This document shows positions 1 to 8,525 of a DNA stretch of 46,277 bases, piece by piece. The position numbers were made by a program, and so were the translations under genes. The notes beneath the pieces were generated by a model. That model was not told the origin of the DNA, did not search any database, and worked only from the letters and a program-made list of their open reading frames with translations. The stretch's first letter is position 1, and every line of letters starts with the position of its first letter. Source of the stretch: an uncultured Lachnospiraceae bacterium. GTDB lineage: Bacteria; Bacillota; Clostridia; Lachnospirales; Lachnospiraceae. The stretch spans positions 1 to 46,277 of the forward strand of contig CAJUMJ010000013.1 in NCBI GenBank assembly GCA_910587095.1, given 5' to 3'.

Positions 1-13
1 GGATCAATCACGC

Positions 14-104
14 AGAATGCTTTTCTGAGTGTACAGGTAAAAAAACGTAGGCGTAGCGGGCTACGCTGAGGATTTTTTACCTGTACAATCGGGAAAGCAG
101 GCAA
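14..104. repeat. Nested palindromic element upstream of prfA
   Basis: A perfect 15-bp inverted repeat pairs 30-44 with 73-87 (right arm TTTTTTACCTGTACA). Inside it a second hairpin pairs GCGTAGC at 51-57 with GCTACGC at 60-66. Weaker pairing (TGCTTTT against GAAAGCA) extends the outer stem. The T-rich right arm means it could end transcription of the gene to the left, but the size and nesting also fit a small palindromic intergenic element. No coding sequence is visible in 1-203. Confidence 0.6.
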
Positions 105-203
105 GCGATTGGTGTAGTTATTTGCGAAACGATGTACTAGGCGAAGTAAGGAAGGCAATTGTAATATAGAATGAGAGAGTGGCTGTGAGAGCCGGAGGTA
201 AAT

Positions 204-1280
204 ATGTTTGATAAATTGGAGGATCTGCTCAGGAAATTTGAGGAGATCATGAATGAGTTAAGTGAGCCCACGGTGGCGGATAACCAGGAACGTTTTCGTG
301 CGTTGATGAAAGAGCAGAGCGATTTAACTCCTGTAGTCAATTCCTACAAGGAGTATAAGAAATGCAACCAGGATATCGAGGACAGCCTTGCCATGCTGGA
401 CGAGGAATCCGACGAGGATATGAGAGACATGCTGAAGGATGAACTTTCCGAGGCGAAGAAACGTGTGGAGGAGTTGGAGCGTGAGCTGAAAATCCTTCTT
501 TTGCCAAAGGATCCTAACGACGATAAGAATGTGATCGTGGAGATCCGCGCGGGGGCAGGAGGCGATGAGGCGGCTCTATTTGCGGCGGAGATTTACCGTA
601 TGTATGTACACTACGCGGAGGGACGCCGCTGGAAGGTGGAAACCATGGAAGTGGAGGAAATCGGAATCGGCGGCATGAAGAGCGTTACTTTTATGGTGAC
701 CGGGCAGGGAGCCTACTCGGTGTTAAAATATGAGAGCGGCGTGCATCGGGTACAGCGTGTGCCGGAGACGGAGTCAGGCGGCAGAATCCATACTTCAACC
801 ATCAGCGTGGCGGTTATGCCTGAGGCGGACGAGGATATAGATATCGTAATTGAAGATAAGGATATACGGATAGATGTCATGAGGGCGTCGGGTAACGGAG
901 GACAGTGCGTAAACACAACGGATTCCGCGGTTCGTTTGACCCATTATCCCACCGGGATCGTGGTATACAGTCAGACGGAGAAGTCGCAGATACAAAATAA
1001 GGCAAAGGCGTTTGCGCTGCTTCGCGCGAAGCTTTATGATATCGAACAGCAGCAGCGGCATGACGCGGAGGCGGAGATGCGCAGAAGCCAGATCGGCACG
1101 GGTGACCGCTCGGAGAAGATCAGAACCTACAATTTTCCCCAGGGAAGAGTCACCGACCACCGCATCAATCTGACGATCTACAAGCTGGATAAGGTGATGA
1201 ACGGTGATATTCAGGAGATTCTGGACGCATGTATCGCAGCGGATCAGGCAGCAAAACTGGTAAAGATGGGAGAAAAGTGA
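204..1280 (+). CDS. prfA: Peptide chain release factor 1
   Basis: Class I release factor that reads UAA and UAG in the ribosomal A site and triggers peptidyl-tRNA hydrolysis. The 358 residues match the usual RF1 length. The P-x-T codon-recognition tripeptide is PET at residues 187-189, which separates it from RF2 (SPF). The catalytic GGQ is at residues 232-234, inside the conserved GNGGQCVN segment, and is the residue methylated by PrmC. The start has an SD (GGAGG) a few bases upstream. The last codons, encoding about QAAKLVKMGEK and the stop, are repeated twice more downstream of the gene. Identification is firm. Confidence 0.97.
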   Translation: MFDKLEDLLRKFEEIMNELSEPTVADNQERFRALMKEQSDLTPVVNSYKEYKKCNQDIEDSLAMLDEESDEDMRDMLKDELSEAKKRVEELERELKILLLPKDPNDDKNVIVEIRAGAGGDEAALFAAEIYRMYVHYAEGRRWKVETMEVEEIGIGGMKSVTFMVTGQGAYSVLKYESGVHRVQRVPETESGGRIHTSTISVAVMPEADEDIDIVIEDKDIRIDVMRASGNGGQCVNTTDSAVRLTHYPTGIVVYSQTEKSQIQNKAKAFALLRAKLYDIEQQQRHDAEAEMRRSQIGTGDRSEKIRTYNFPQGRVTDHRINLTIYKLDKVMNGDIQEILDACIAADQAAKLVKMGEK

Positions 1281-1393
1281 AAAGCCTGATCCGCGGGGAT
1301 TCAGGCAGCAAAGCTGGTAAAGATGGGAGAGAAGTGAAAGCCTGATCCGCGGGGATCCAGGCAGCGAAACTGGTAAAGATGGGAGAGAAGTGA
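1245..1393 (+). repeat. Triplicated prfA 3' end (56-57 bp tandem repeat)
   Basis: Three near-identical 36-bp copies of the prfA terminal codons plus TGA lie at 1245-1280, 1302-1337 and 1358-1393. They are separated by about 20 bp that reads GCCTGATCCGCGGGGAT. Each spacer plus the start of the next copy forms a hairpin (1284-1306 and 1340-1362; GCCTGA pairs with TCAGGC). Only the first copy is used by prfA. The copies differ by a few substitutions, so the duplication is not brand new. Confidence 0.9.
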
Positions 1394-1487
1394 GAAGCAT
1401 TTGAAAATGAAACACAGAGGAAGTCCTCAAGCGGACGGATGGGAGAAACTATGGATCCTTTTGCGGGAAAATAGATAGGATAAATGT

Positions 1488-1516
1488 TTGCACGACCATC
1501 CAAGTTGGTGTACAAT
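1488..1516 (+). promoter_or_regulatory. SigA-type promoter of the hemerythrin gene
   Basis: TTGCAC at 1488-1493 and TACAAT at 1511-1516 are separated by exactly 17 bp. The predicted transcript would start near 1523 and carry a leader of about 95 nt. The rest of 1394-1617 holds no gene; a second TATAAT (1548-1553) lacks a convincing -35 box. Confidence 0.65.
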
Positions 1517-1617
1517 ATACATTAATAGTTCAGAACGGTATTTTTTTTATAATAGAGCAGAATAAATAAATCTATTAAGCAAAAGCGGCGGTGGACGCAG
1601 TCGCGAAGGAGGATGAC

Positions 1618-2958
1618 GTGAAGACTATCGCATGGAATAAGAGATACGAGCTGGGTGTGGATTTCATTGATAAGGAGCATAAGCAGCTCTTTGCTACGCT
1701 GAATAAGCTGTTGACACTCAGCGAAAATGAAGACAAAAGGGAATGGGTGTGCAAGGAGGGAATCAAGTTCTTAAAGAATCATACCATCGAGCATTTCCAA
1801 CATGAAGAAGCTTATATGAAGTCTATTGGTTATAGCGAACTTGAGATACATAAACGGCTGCATGACGATTTTCAGAATAATACGCTGCTTGCTCTTGAGG
1901 ACGAGCTGGAGGAGACGAATTATTCGGAGGAATCCATGCGTCATTTCCTTGGCGTCAGTATTGGCTGGCTGATTGCGCACACACAGACGGAGGATCTGGC
2001 AATTGCCGGGAAGAAAATGAGCAAGTGGAAAAATCTTCCGCACGAGGAGGAGATAGATGCGCTGGAGCAGACGATTAATCAGCTCATTTCCGATGTATTC
2101 CAGTTAAAATCAAAAGCGATTAGCAGGCAGTACAGCGGGGAGAATATCGGGAAGGTGATCTGCTGTCGTTTTGTATACAAGGGAAAGCAGAAGGAAAAAT
2201 GGGAGATTGTGATCTCTTATGAGGAAGTGTTGCTTCTAAAAGTGATTAGTGACTTGATGAGCACGCAGTATTTGAAGGTGGATGACATGGTCATCAATAT
2301 CACCCGATATCTTTCCAGGCAGCTTTTGGAGAAAATAAGGGAATGTTTTCCCGATATGCAGATGTTTGAGCTGGAAAGTGAGTCTCTGCTCACGCAGGAA
2401 CAGCTAGTCAATTCCTTTGAGAGGGTTCATCCTGATTGCAGCCTCCTGTTTGACACAGGGGCAGGGTATTTTGCGTTTACTGTCACTACGTCCGATTCCA
2501 TGCAGGGAAAGATTGTATCGCCCTTAAATGCGCAGAATGCCATGGGACAGATCAGAAAATATCTGGACGGGGAAATGAGAAAGAAACAGATTCTTGTGGT
2601 GGATGACTCTGACTTTATGCGCAGCAATATGATCCGACTTTTGGGAGAAGATTATGATATGCTGGAGAGCAATTCCAGTATTGCGGCTATCAAGAGCATT
2701 ACCGTCAACAGGCCCGATTTGATTCTGCTCGATTATGAGATGCCTGTATGTGACGGGAGACAGACTCTTGAGATGATCCGCTCCGATAAGGATATCGCTG
2801 ATATTCCGGTAGTTTTTCTGACAGGGAGAGGGGATGCGGAGAGCGTCAAAAAAGTGATGGCGTTGAAGCCCCGAGGGTATCTGCTAAAGACCATGCCGGA
2901 GGCGGACATCAAGAAATTTATCGATGGGATATTGGCAAAAAAAGATTCCGCGAAGTGA
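1618..2958 (+). CDS. Bacteriohemerythrin-response regulator receiver fusion protein
   Basis: Probable oxygen- or iron-responsive signalling protein. Residues 1-130 are a hemerythrin four-helix domain with all seven expected di-iron ligands: H21, H59, E63, H78, H82, H121 and D126. Residues about 165-315 form an alpha/beta region that may be CheX-like; I am unsure of this. Residues about 320-446 are a receiver domain with acidic pair D329/D330, phosphoacceptor D372, T402 and K424. I chose GTG at 1618 because AAGGAGG (1606-1612) sits 5 nt upstream; a GTG at 1591 has no SD. No output domain follows the receiver, so it probably acts through protein contacts, for example in chemotaxis or c-di-GMP control. 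Confidence 0.88.
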   Translation: MKTIAWNKRYELGVDFIDKEHKQLFATLNKLLTLSENEDKREWVCKEGIKFLKNHTIEHFQHEEAYMKSIGYSELEIHKRLHDDFQNNTLLALEDELEETNYSEESMRHFLGVSIGWLIAHTQTEDLAIAGKKMSKWKNLPHEEEIDALEQTINQLISDVFQLKSKAISRQYSGENIGKVICCRFVYKGKQKEKWEIVISYEEVLLLKVISDLMSTQYLKVDDMVINITRYLSRQLLEKIRECFPDMQMFELESESLLTQEQLVNSFERVHPDCSLLFDTGAGYFAFTVTTSDSMQGKIVSPLNAQNAMGQIRKYLDGEMRKKQILVVDDSDFMRSNMIRLLGEDYDMLESNSSIAAIKSITVNRPDLILLDYEMPVCDGRQTLEMIRSDKDIADIPVVFLTGRGDAESVKKVMALKPRGYLLKTMPEADIKKFIDGILAKKDSAK

Positions 2959-3154
2959 CGTAATCGCGCCGCTTTGTCTTCTGTGGTATGCGCTTTGCGC
3001 TCTCGTAAGGCATTGCCCGGAGGAGGTATTGCGGAGGCGGGAAAGGCAATTGCGGGTGATTGGATTATATCGTCTCGGCGGCGTGGGTTTGCTTTTGGGG
3101 GCGGCGCCGGGATTTTGTAAGGCAGAAGAGGAAGAGACAGATAATGTTTAAAAG

Positions 3155-3184
3155 CGGCATCTCCAGCAATAATGTGGGATGCCG
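3155..3184 (+). other. Leader hairpin upstream of the S1-domain gene
   Basis: CGGCATC (3155-3161) pairs with GATGCCG (3178-3184) over a 16-nt loop, 34 nt before the S1-domain gene. There is no T-run, so it is more likely a leader structure than a terminator. The remaining 2959-3217 holds no gene that I can support. Confidence 0.35.
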
Positions 3185-3217
3185 TAGAGTATATGGCAGA
3201 CAGGGGGGAATTATACT

Positions 3218-4195
3218 ATGGAGGACAGGAACATGGAAATGGAAGAGAAGGAGAGCGTTTCTGCAAGGAATGTGGAAGAGGCGGAAAGCGGTACAACAGA
3301 GAGCATGAAAGATTATGAGAAAGAGTTGGAAGCTTCTTTCCGTAAGATCGGTGAGGGTGACATCATCAAAGGTACGGTGATTGACGTGAATGAGGAGGAG
3401 GTCATTCTTGATCTCAAATACTATGCGCAGGGTATTATCAAGGCGGAAAACTTGAGCAATGACCCGGATTTCCTTGCGGCGGGAAAGATTGCTGTCGGTG
3501 ATGAGGTCGAGGCGACCGTGATTAAGATGGACGACGGGGAGGGCAATATCGAACTTTCCAGGAAAGAGGCGAACGACGTTCTGGCATGGGGTAAGCTGCA
3601 GAACATGATGGATCAGGAAACCATTGTGAATGTTCGCATCAAGGAGAGCGTAAAGAGCGGTGTTGTGGCTTATTTGGAAGGGATGAGAGCTTTTATTCCG
3701 GCATCCCAGCTTTCCACCGATTATGTGGAGGACGTGGAGTCCTGGGTCGGCAAGGAGATTGAAGTCAAGGTAATTACCGTAGATCAGGAGAAAAAGAAAG
3801 TGGTTCTCTCCGGCAAGGCGGTAGCCCGCGAGAAAGAGGCGGAGGAGCGCAGACACCGGATCTCCATGATGGCGCCGGGAACTGTTATGGAGGGCGTAGT
3901 GGAAAGCCTTATGCCTTACGGGGCGTTTGTGAATCTTGGCAACGGCATCAGCGGCCTGGTGCATATTTCTCAAATTAGCCAGAGAAGAATCAAAAAACCC
4001 AGTGAGGTTTTGAAGGAAGGACAGAAAGTCAAGGTTAAGATTTTAAATACCAATGACAATAAGGTCAGTCTCAGTATGAAGGCCCTGGAAGAGGTCATGG
4101 AGGACGTGAAGGAGGAAAGAGAGCCGCAGGAGTACACTTCCGGCGAATCGGTTTCCACCAGTCTGGGGGATTTGCTTGCGAAGCTGAAGCTGTAA
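3218..4195 (+). CDS. S1 RNA-binding domain protein (30S ribosomal protein S1-like)
   Basis: RNA-binding protein with three OB-fold S1 modules at residues about 46-115, 131-200 and 216-287. The third is the most canonical, with GTVMEGVV, YGAFVNL, GLVHISQ and KVKILN in the expected order. An acidic N-terminal extension (residues 1-40) precedes them. At 325 residues it is shorter than the six-domain proteobacterial S1 and resembles the short S1-like proteins of Firmicutes, which assist translation or RNA turnover. The start follows a G-rich SD about 6-12 nt upstream. The gene stands alone, with non-coding gaps of 259 and 287 bp on either side. Confidence 0.85.
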   Translation: MEDRNMEMEEKESVSARNVEEAESGTTESMKDYEKELEASFRKIGEGDIIKGTVIDVNEEEVILDLKYYAQGIIKAENLSNDPDFLAAGKIAVGDEVEATVIKMDDGEGNIELSRKEANDVLAWGKLQNMMDQETIVNVRIKESVKSGVVAYLEGMRAFIPASQLSTDYVEDVESWVGKEIEVKVITVDQEKKKVVLSGKAVAREKEAEERRHRISMMAPGTVMEGVVESLMPYGAFVNLGNGISGLVHISQISQRRIKKPSEVLKEGQKVKVKILNTNDNKVSLSMKALEEVMEDVKEEREPQEYTSGESVSTSLGDLLAKLKL

Positions 4196-4482
4196 ACGTG
4201 TGGGAATATTCTGCTGTGCAGGCCTTGTACGTTGCTGAACAGTAGTGCCCAAATAAATCAGTTTAGTTATAGAAACAATTAACGGGTTGGTTGCAAAGGG
4301 TATGTAGTTTACTTATGCGACGGCCCGTTCTCTCGTGTCCGCGTCTGTAGTGGCCGGTTTGGTTCAGACGGATATCTTGAGGAAAAATACGGTGTGGGTG
4401 AAGATTTCCCGGGTGGTATTTCGTTAGAAAGAAGGAGGGGAGGCTTGCCGCAGGAGCCTATCCCGGCGAGGAGGAGAAGGAA

Positions 4483-5319
4483 ATGAAAACAGGGAAAATG
4501 ATCTTGACCATCATAGTCAGCGTGGCCTTTCTGCTTTTTGCCTCGGTTGTGCAGGAACTGGTGATGATGCTGCTTTCCATGGCGGGGATTCCCGCATGGC
4601 TGTACCATATCGTGGGTGGGCTTTTCTATGCGGGCTTGACATACATATTGGTGCGGCTTTACTGTACAAAGTATCTGAGAGCGGATCTGTCGGATTTTTG
4701 TATTCCAAAGTGCCGGATACAGATAAAATGGGCTGTGGCGGCGGTGCTTCTGCCGGTGCTTATCAGTGCGGTGTATCTGCTTCTTCCCGGGTATTATGAG
4801 AGTAATCCGCTGGATATCAGGACGAAACTAGCGTTTGTGACAAGAGGTGTTTTTCTTGCGGGAGTGGGAGCGGGCGTCGCGGAAGAGTTGCTGTTTCGCG
4901 GGCTTTTGATGAATGCGGTGATCAAAAAGTGGGGCAGGGCTGCGGGTGTCCTGGCGCCTTCCGTGTTCTTTGCATTGCTCCATATCATCGGTATGAACTT
5001 CAGTTTGGCGAGCTGTATACAGGTGATGGTGGCGGGAACCATGGTCGGCATAATGTTCTCGCTGATTGCGTTGGAAGGGCGTTGTGTCTGGAACAGCGCC
5101 ATCGTGCACGGGGTCTGGAACATGATTATCATAGGCGGCGGGCTGACGATCGGCACGGAGATCAACGAGTATTCCGTCTGCAGCTATGTGCTTGGGACGC
5201 GGGCATTTTTGCTGACAGGAGGCGAGTTTGGCATAGAATCCTCTGTGGTGGCGATTATAGGCTATATAGTGGTGAGCCTGGCGGCGGTGTGGATGACAAA
5301 GCGGAAGCGGATCAAGTAG
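4483..5319 (+). CDS. CPBP-family intramembrane metalloprotease
   Basis: Polytopic membrane protein of the CAAX/Abi (CPBP) protease family. It shows the hallmark EExxxR motif (E134, E135, R139, in AEELLFRG), then H167 in the next conserved helix (FALLHI) and HGVWN (H209, N213), the expected active-site set. About seven or eight hydrophobic helices span the 278 residues. In bacteria such proteins process small peptides or give bacteriocin self-immunity, but no bacteriocin gene is visible nearby. The SD is GGAGAAGGA directly before the ATG. The upstream gap 4196-4482 shows nothing definite. Confidence 0.87.
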   Translation: MKTGKMILTIIVSVAFLLFASVVQELVMMLLSMAGIPAWLYHIVGGLFYAGLTYILVRLYCTKYLRADLSDFCIPKCRIQIKWAVAAVLLPVLISAVYLLLPGYYESNPLDIRTKLAFVTRGVFLAGVGAGVAEELLFRGLLMNAVIKKWGRAAGVLAPSVFFALLHIIGMNFSLASCIQVMVAGTMVGIMFSLIALEGRCVWNSAIVHGVWNMIIIGGGLTIGTEINEYSVCSYVLGTRAFLLTGGEFGIESSVVAIIGYIVVSLAAVWMTKRKRIK

Positions 5320-5408
5320 GAACGGACGGTCCGGCGATATGAGGAAAAAGGAAAGCAGAGTACGGGCAGTCGGATTACATATTATATTATGGGAGGAAAG
5401 ATCGAACT

Positions 5409-5945
5409 ATGGCGAGGAATGTTTTGGCGGTAATTGATATGCAGAACGATTTTATTGACGGCGCGCTCGGCACGAAGGAAGCGGAGGCGATCGTTGACAA
5501 GGTGGCGGCGCAGATCCGGGATTTTGACGGTGAGGTTGTCTACACGAGAGACACGCACTCGGAGGGGTATTTACAGACGCAGGAGGGGAAAAGACTTCCT
5601 GTGTCTCATTGCATCAAGGGCACGGAAGGATGGATGATCAGGCCGGAGGTGAGCCAGGCGCTCGTCGGGGAGGCCAGGATTTTTGATAAACCGGCTTTCG
5701 GATCCGTGGAGTTGGCGGGATATTTGAAAAACATGCCCGATCTGGAGAGCGTTACGCTGATCGGTCTTTGCACCGACATTTGCGTGATTTCCAATGCGTT
5801 TGTGATCAAGGCGTTTTTGCCGGAAGTGACTGTAAAGGTCAATGCTGACTGTTGCGCCGGGGTCACGCCGGAGAGCCATAATAACGCGTTGGAGGCGATG
5901 AAAATGTGTCAGGTGGAGGTAGTGGGCGAGACTAAAAACGACTGA
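5409..5945 (+). CDS. Isochorismatase/nicotinamidase-type cysteine hydrolase
   Basis: Cytoplasmic cysteine hydrolase of the isochorismatase-like fold. The triad can be placed as D10 (VIDMQNDF), K94 (DKPAFG) and C125 (CTDICV), the arrangement of nicotinamidase and related amidohydrolases. The 178 residues are typical of a single-domain member. Substrate cannot be fixed from sequence; nicotinamide deamidation in NAD salvage is the best guess. It lies 16 bp before nth and may be co-transcribed with it. Confidence 0.85.
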   Translation: MARNVLAVIDMQNDFIDGALGTKEAEAIVDKVAAQIRDFDGEVVYTRDTHSEGYLQTQEGKRLPVSHCIKGTEGWMIRPEVSQALVGEARIFDKPAFGSVELAGYLKNMPDLESVTLIGLCTDICVISNAFVIKAFLPEVTVKVNADCCAGVTPESHNNALEAMKMCQVEVVGETKND

Positions 5946-5961
5946 AGAGGAGTTTGGAAAC

Positions 5962-6594
5962 ATGAGAAAAAAAGAACTTGCCCTCGCGGTAATCGAGAGA
6001 CTGAAAGTAGCGTATCCTGATGCGGGGTGTTCGTTGGAGTACAACGAGGCGTGGAAACTTCTGGTCAGCGTGCGGCTGGCCGCTCAGTGTACGGACGCCA
6101 GAGTCAATGTGGTGGTGGAGAAGCTGTATGAGAAATTCCCGGATGTGGATGCCCTGGCGGCGGCTCCGGTGGAGGAGATCGAGGCTATTGTTCATCCCTG
6201 CGGCCTTGGAAAGAGTAAGGCCAGGGATATCAGCGCTTGTATGAAGCAGATCAAGGAGGTGTACGGAGGAAATGTGCCGGATGATTTTGACGCCCTCCTG
6301 AATCTGCCAGGTGTGGGAAGAAAGAGCGCGAACCTGATTATGGGAGACGTGTTCGGCAAGCCCGCTATCGTCACGGATACCCACTGCATCAGGCTGTGCA
6401 ACCGTATCGGGCTGGTGGATGGCATAAAGGAGCCAAAAAAGGTGGAGATGGAGCTGTGGAAGATCGTGCCGCCCGAGGAGGGAAACGACCTGTGCCATCG
6501 TTTCGTCCTGCACGGCAGAGAGGTGTGCACGGCGAGAACGAAGCCTTTCTGTGACAAATGTTGTCTTGCGGATATCTGTAGACAGAGTATATAA
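5962..6594 (+). CDS. nth: Endonuclease III (DNA glycosylase/AP lyase)
   Basis: Base-excision repair enzyme that removes oxidised pyrimidines and cleaves AP sites. The helix-hairpin-helix LPGVGRKSA (residues 115-123) carries the catalytic lysine K121, and D139 (VTDTH) is the catalytic aspartate. A C-terminal [4Fe-4S] cluster is predicted from C189, C197, C200 and C206. The first spacing is seven residues, one more than in E. coli Nth (six). The 210 residues match the family. The start has a GAGGAG SD. Identification is firm. Confidence 0.95.
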   Translation: MRKKELALAVIERLKVAYPDAGCSLEYNEAWKLLVSVRLAAQCTDARVNVVVEKLYEKFPDVDALAAAPVEEIEAIVHPCGLGKSKARDISACMKQIKEVYGGNVPDDFDALLNLPGVGRKSANLIMGDVFGKPAIVTDTHCIRLCNRIGLVDGIKEPKKVEMELWKIVPPEEGNDLCHRFVLHGREVCTARTKPFCDKCCLADICRQSI

Positions 6595-6686
6595 AGGCCT
6601 TGAACGCGGAGGGGATGCTTCGTGGAAGAGAAAAATGCACTGACATGTCTTTGTGTACGGGTGAAGAACAGGCGAAGGGGTGGAGA

Positions 6687-7406
6687 ATGGACAAACCTAA
6701 TTACTTTCAGAGTGCCTTGTCAAGTTTCGTGACGGAAGCAGCCTGTGGCGGTGCGGTCAGGCACCTTGCGGATCTCGGCTATACGCTGGATCAGATCGTT
6801 GCCCGTCTGGACTATCCGGCGCCACGGACGAAAGTGCAGCGGATTATGATGGAGTATCTATATGAAAGCCATGTCCTTTTGCGTGAGGAACCGCCAAAGT
6901 CTTGGCCTGTCGGCAAGGCGCAGTATATACAGGAACAGGACGCTTACGGAAGGCGTACTATGCGAAAAATCAGAAATGACTATATTAGTCAATTCGAAAT
7001 GACGGATGTGCCGGAAATGACAGTATTGCCGCAAAAGCCTTTTTTGTGGAAGGAATTGGTCTACGATCGCGGACGGGATGGAAAACTGACAGAGCTGCTG
7101 CATAGGAAGTGTAAAGAAAACGGGGAAAGTCTCAGCTATATATCCTGCCCCTTTGGTGAATTAGATATTGACCCGGATAGTCGGAATGGGGAAAGGAGAA
7201 ACACGAAGACTGTAGAGGAGGTCATGAGCTGCCTGAACGGCAGGCAGCGGGAATACTTGCAGGGCATCCGCTGGGATCAGCCTGTACTGTATCACAGACT
7301 TGATCAGCGGATGCGGGAAATTGCCGGCAAACTGTATGAAGCGAAAGTTTACGGCGGCGTCTGCTATTTTATCGCCATACAGGAAAAGATAACGCTCTTA
7401 CCATAA
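6687..7406 (+). CDS. Conserved hypothetical protein (239 aa)
   Basis: I do not recognise this family. The preferred start is ATG 6687 (MDKPNYFQS), preceded by a GGGGTGGAG stretch; an in-frame ATG at 6600 would add 29 poorly structured residues. It is soluble and has no signal peptide. The N-terminal third (SFVTEAACGGAVRHLADLGY) suggests a small helical domain, and residues 60-130 are charged. Its 3' end overlaps the convergent exporter gene by 9 bp, so the two transcripts run into each other with no room for a terminator. Confidence 0.75.
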   Translation: MDKPNYFQSALSSFVTEAACGGAVRHLADLGYTLDQIVARLDYPAPRTKVQRIMMEYLYESHVLLREEPPKSWPVGKAQYIQEQDAYGRRTMRKIRNDYISQFEMTDVPEMTVLPQKPFLWKELVYDRGRDGKLTELLHRKCKENGESLSYISCPFGELDIDPDSRNGERRNTKTVEEVMSCLNGRQREYLQGIRWDQPVLYHRLDQRMREIAGKLYEAKVYGGVCYFIAIQEKITLLP

Positions 7407-8435
7407 TCCCATAATATGCTGCATCGTAAGACTTACGGCGGTTATGCCGGTCCAGCAGCAAAATCCCATGACGATCGGCTTGCCGCCCGTCCTGACCAGT
7501 TTAATAATGTCTGTATTCAGGCCGATGGCGGACATGGCAAGGACGATAAAGAACTTGCTCAGTTCCTTGACTGGAGAGAATATGCCGGAATCCACGCCGC
7601 AGGAGACAGCGACTGTGGTAATGACGGATGCGGCGATAAAGTACAGGATAAACATGGGAAAAATCTGTTTCAGGCTTACCTTTTTTCCCTCTGTGCCCGA
7701 TGCTTTTTCCTTCTGTGTCCTGAAAAACGCGAGCGCCAGGGTAATGGGGATGATTGCGAGTGTACGGGTAAGCTTGACGGTAACGGCAGTATCCAGGGTA
7801 GCGGAACCTAATCCCCACATGTTGTCCCAGGTGGAGGCCGCAGCGGTTACGGAGCTGGTGTCATTGACTGCGGTTCCGGCGAAAATGCCGAAAGCTTCGC
7901 CGCTTACGGTAGAGAAACCGATGAGCTTGCCGAGTGTCGGGAAAATCAGCGCCGCCAGTACGTTAAAGAAAAAAATGACGGAAATTGCCTGCGCGACTTC
8001 TTCGTCATCCGCGTCGATGACGGGAGCGGTGGCTGCGATTGCGGAGCCGCCGCAGATGGAAGATCCGACTCCGATCAGCGTGGAAATTTTGCCTGGTATA
8101 TGTATGGCTTTGTGTAGAACAAAGGCAATGATCAGGGACGCGCTGATGGTGCTCAGGATAATCGGCAACGACTGTTTTCCGGTTTCCAGAATGACATTCA
8201 GGTTAAGCCCAAAACCCAGCAGAATAACCGCCCATTGCAGAATTTTTTTGGAAGTAAACTTGATGCCTGTCTCAAAGGGCGCTTTGTTTTTGATAAAAAT
8301 CGTGATGATCATACCGGCCAGGATCGCAATGACGGCGCCTCCGATGATCGGAAACTGCTTACCGAGAAACCAGGAAGGGACTGCAATGCACAGACACAGA
8401 GAAGTGCCCTTCCAATTGTTTTTTATAAGGTTCAT
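7398..8435 (-). CDS. yeiH: YeiH-family putative sulfate/anion exporter
   Basis: Polytopic inner-membrane protein of the YeiH (UPF0324) family, described as putative sulfate exporters. About nine or ten hydrophobic helices span 345 residues. Conserved stretches seen are IGVGSSICGGSAIAA, DDEEVAQAISVIF, FAGTAVNDTSSVTAA and a C-terminal FIVLAMSAIGL. The ATG follows a GGAGG SD. A consensus-like promoter lies directly upstream (8482-8510), so it is probably transcribed independently of the 4-TM gene upstream of it. Substrate is inferred from the family only. Confidence 0.88.
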   Translation of the reverse strand: MNLIKNNWKGTSLCLCIAVPSWFLGKQFPIIGGAVIAILAGMIITIFIKNKAPFETGIKFTSKKILQWAVILLGFGLNLNVILETGKQSLPIILSTISASLIIAFVLHKAIHIPGKISTLIGVGSSICGGSAIAATAPVIDADDEEVAQAISVIFFFNVLAALIFPTLGKLIGFSTVSGEAFGIFAGTAVNDTSSVTAAASTWDNMWGLGSATLDTAVTVKLTRTLAIIPITLALAFFRTQKEKASGTEGKKVSLKQIFPMFILYFIAASVITTVAVSCGVDSGIFSPVKELSKFFIVLAMSAIGLNTDIIKLVRTGGKPIVMGFCCWTGITAVSLTMQHIMGLW

Positions 8436-8481
8436 TCAAAATTCCTCCGTTATAGGTATGTTCTTTTACAGTGACAGTTCG

Positions 8482-8510
8482 ATTGTCTTATATCCCGGAG
8501 GCATTGTCAA
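8482..8510 (-). promoter_or_regulatory. SigA-type promoter of the YeiH gene
   Basis: On the minus strand, TTGACA (8510-8505) and GACAAT (8487-8482) are separated by 17 bp. An imperfect inverted repeat GACAGT/ATTGTC overlaps the -10 region and could hold an operator. The promoter lies just beyond the stop of the upstream 4-TM gene. Confidence 0.7.
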
Positions 8511-8525
8511 CCTATTTTGTTCCCA

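Noticed and set aside
2924..3151. A 75-codon frame after the hemerythrin gene
   Set aside because: It overlaps the end of the real gene, has no SD and is a low-complexity Leu/Arg sequence.
3065..3973. A 302-codon minus-strand frame opposite the S1-domain gene
   Set aside because: It is antisense to three clear S1 domains, has no SD and its translation resembles no protein.
5962..6594. The seven-residue first gap in the nth iron-sulfur motif as a defect
   Set aside because: All four cysteines are present and the flanking motif is intact, so I treat it as lineage variation.
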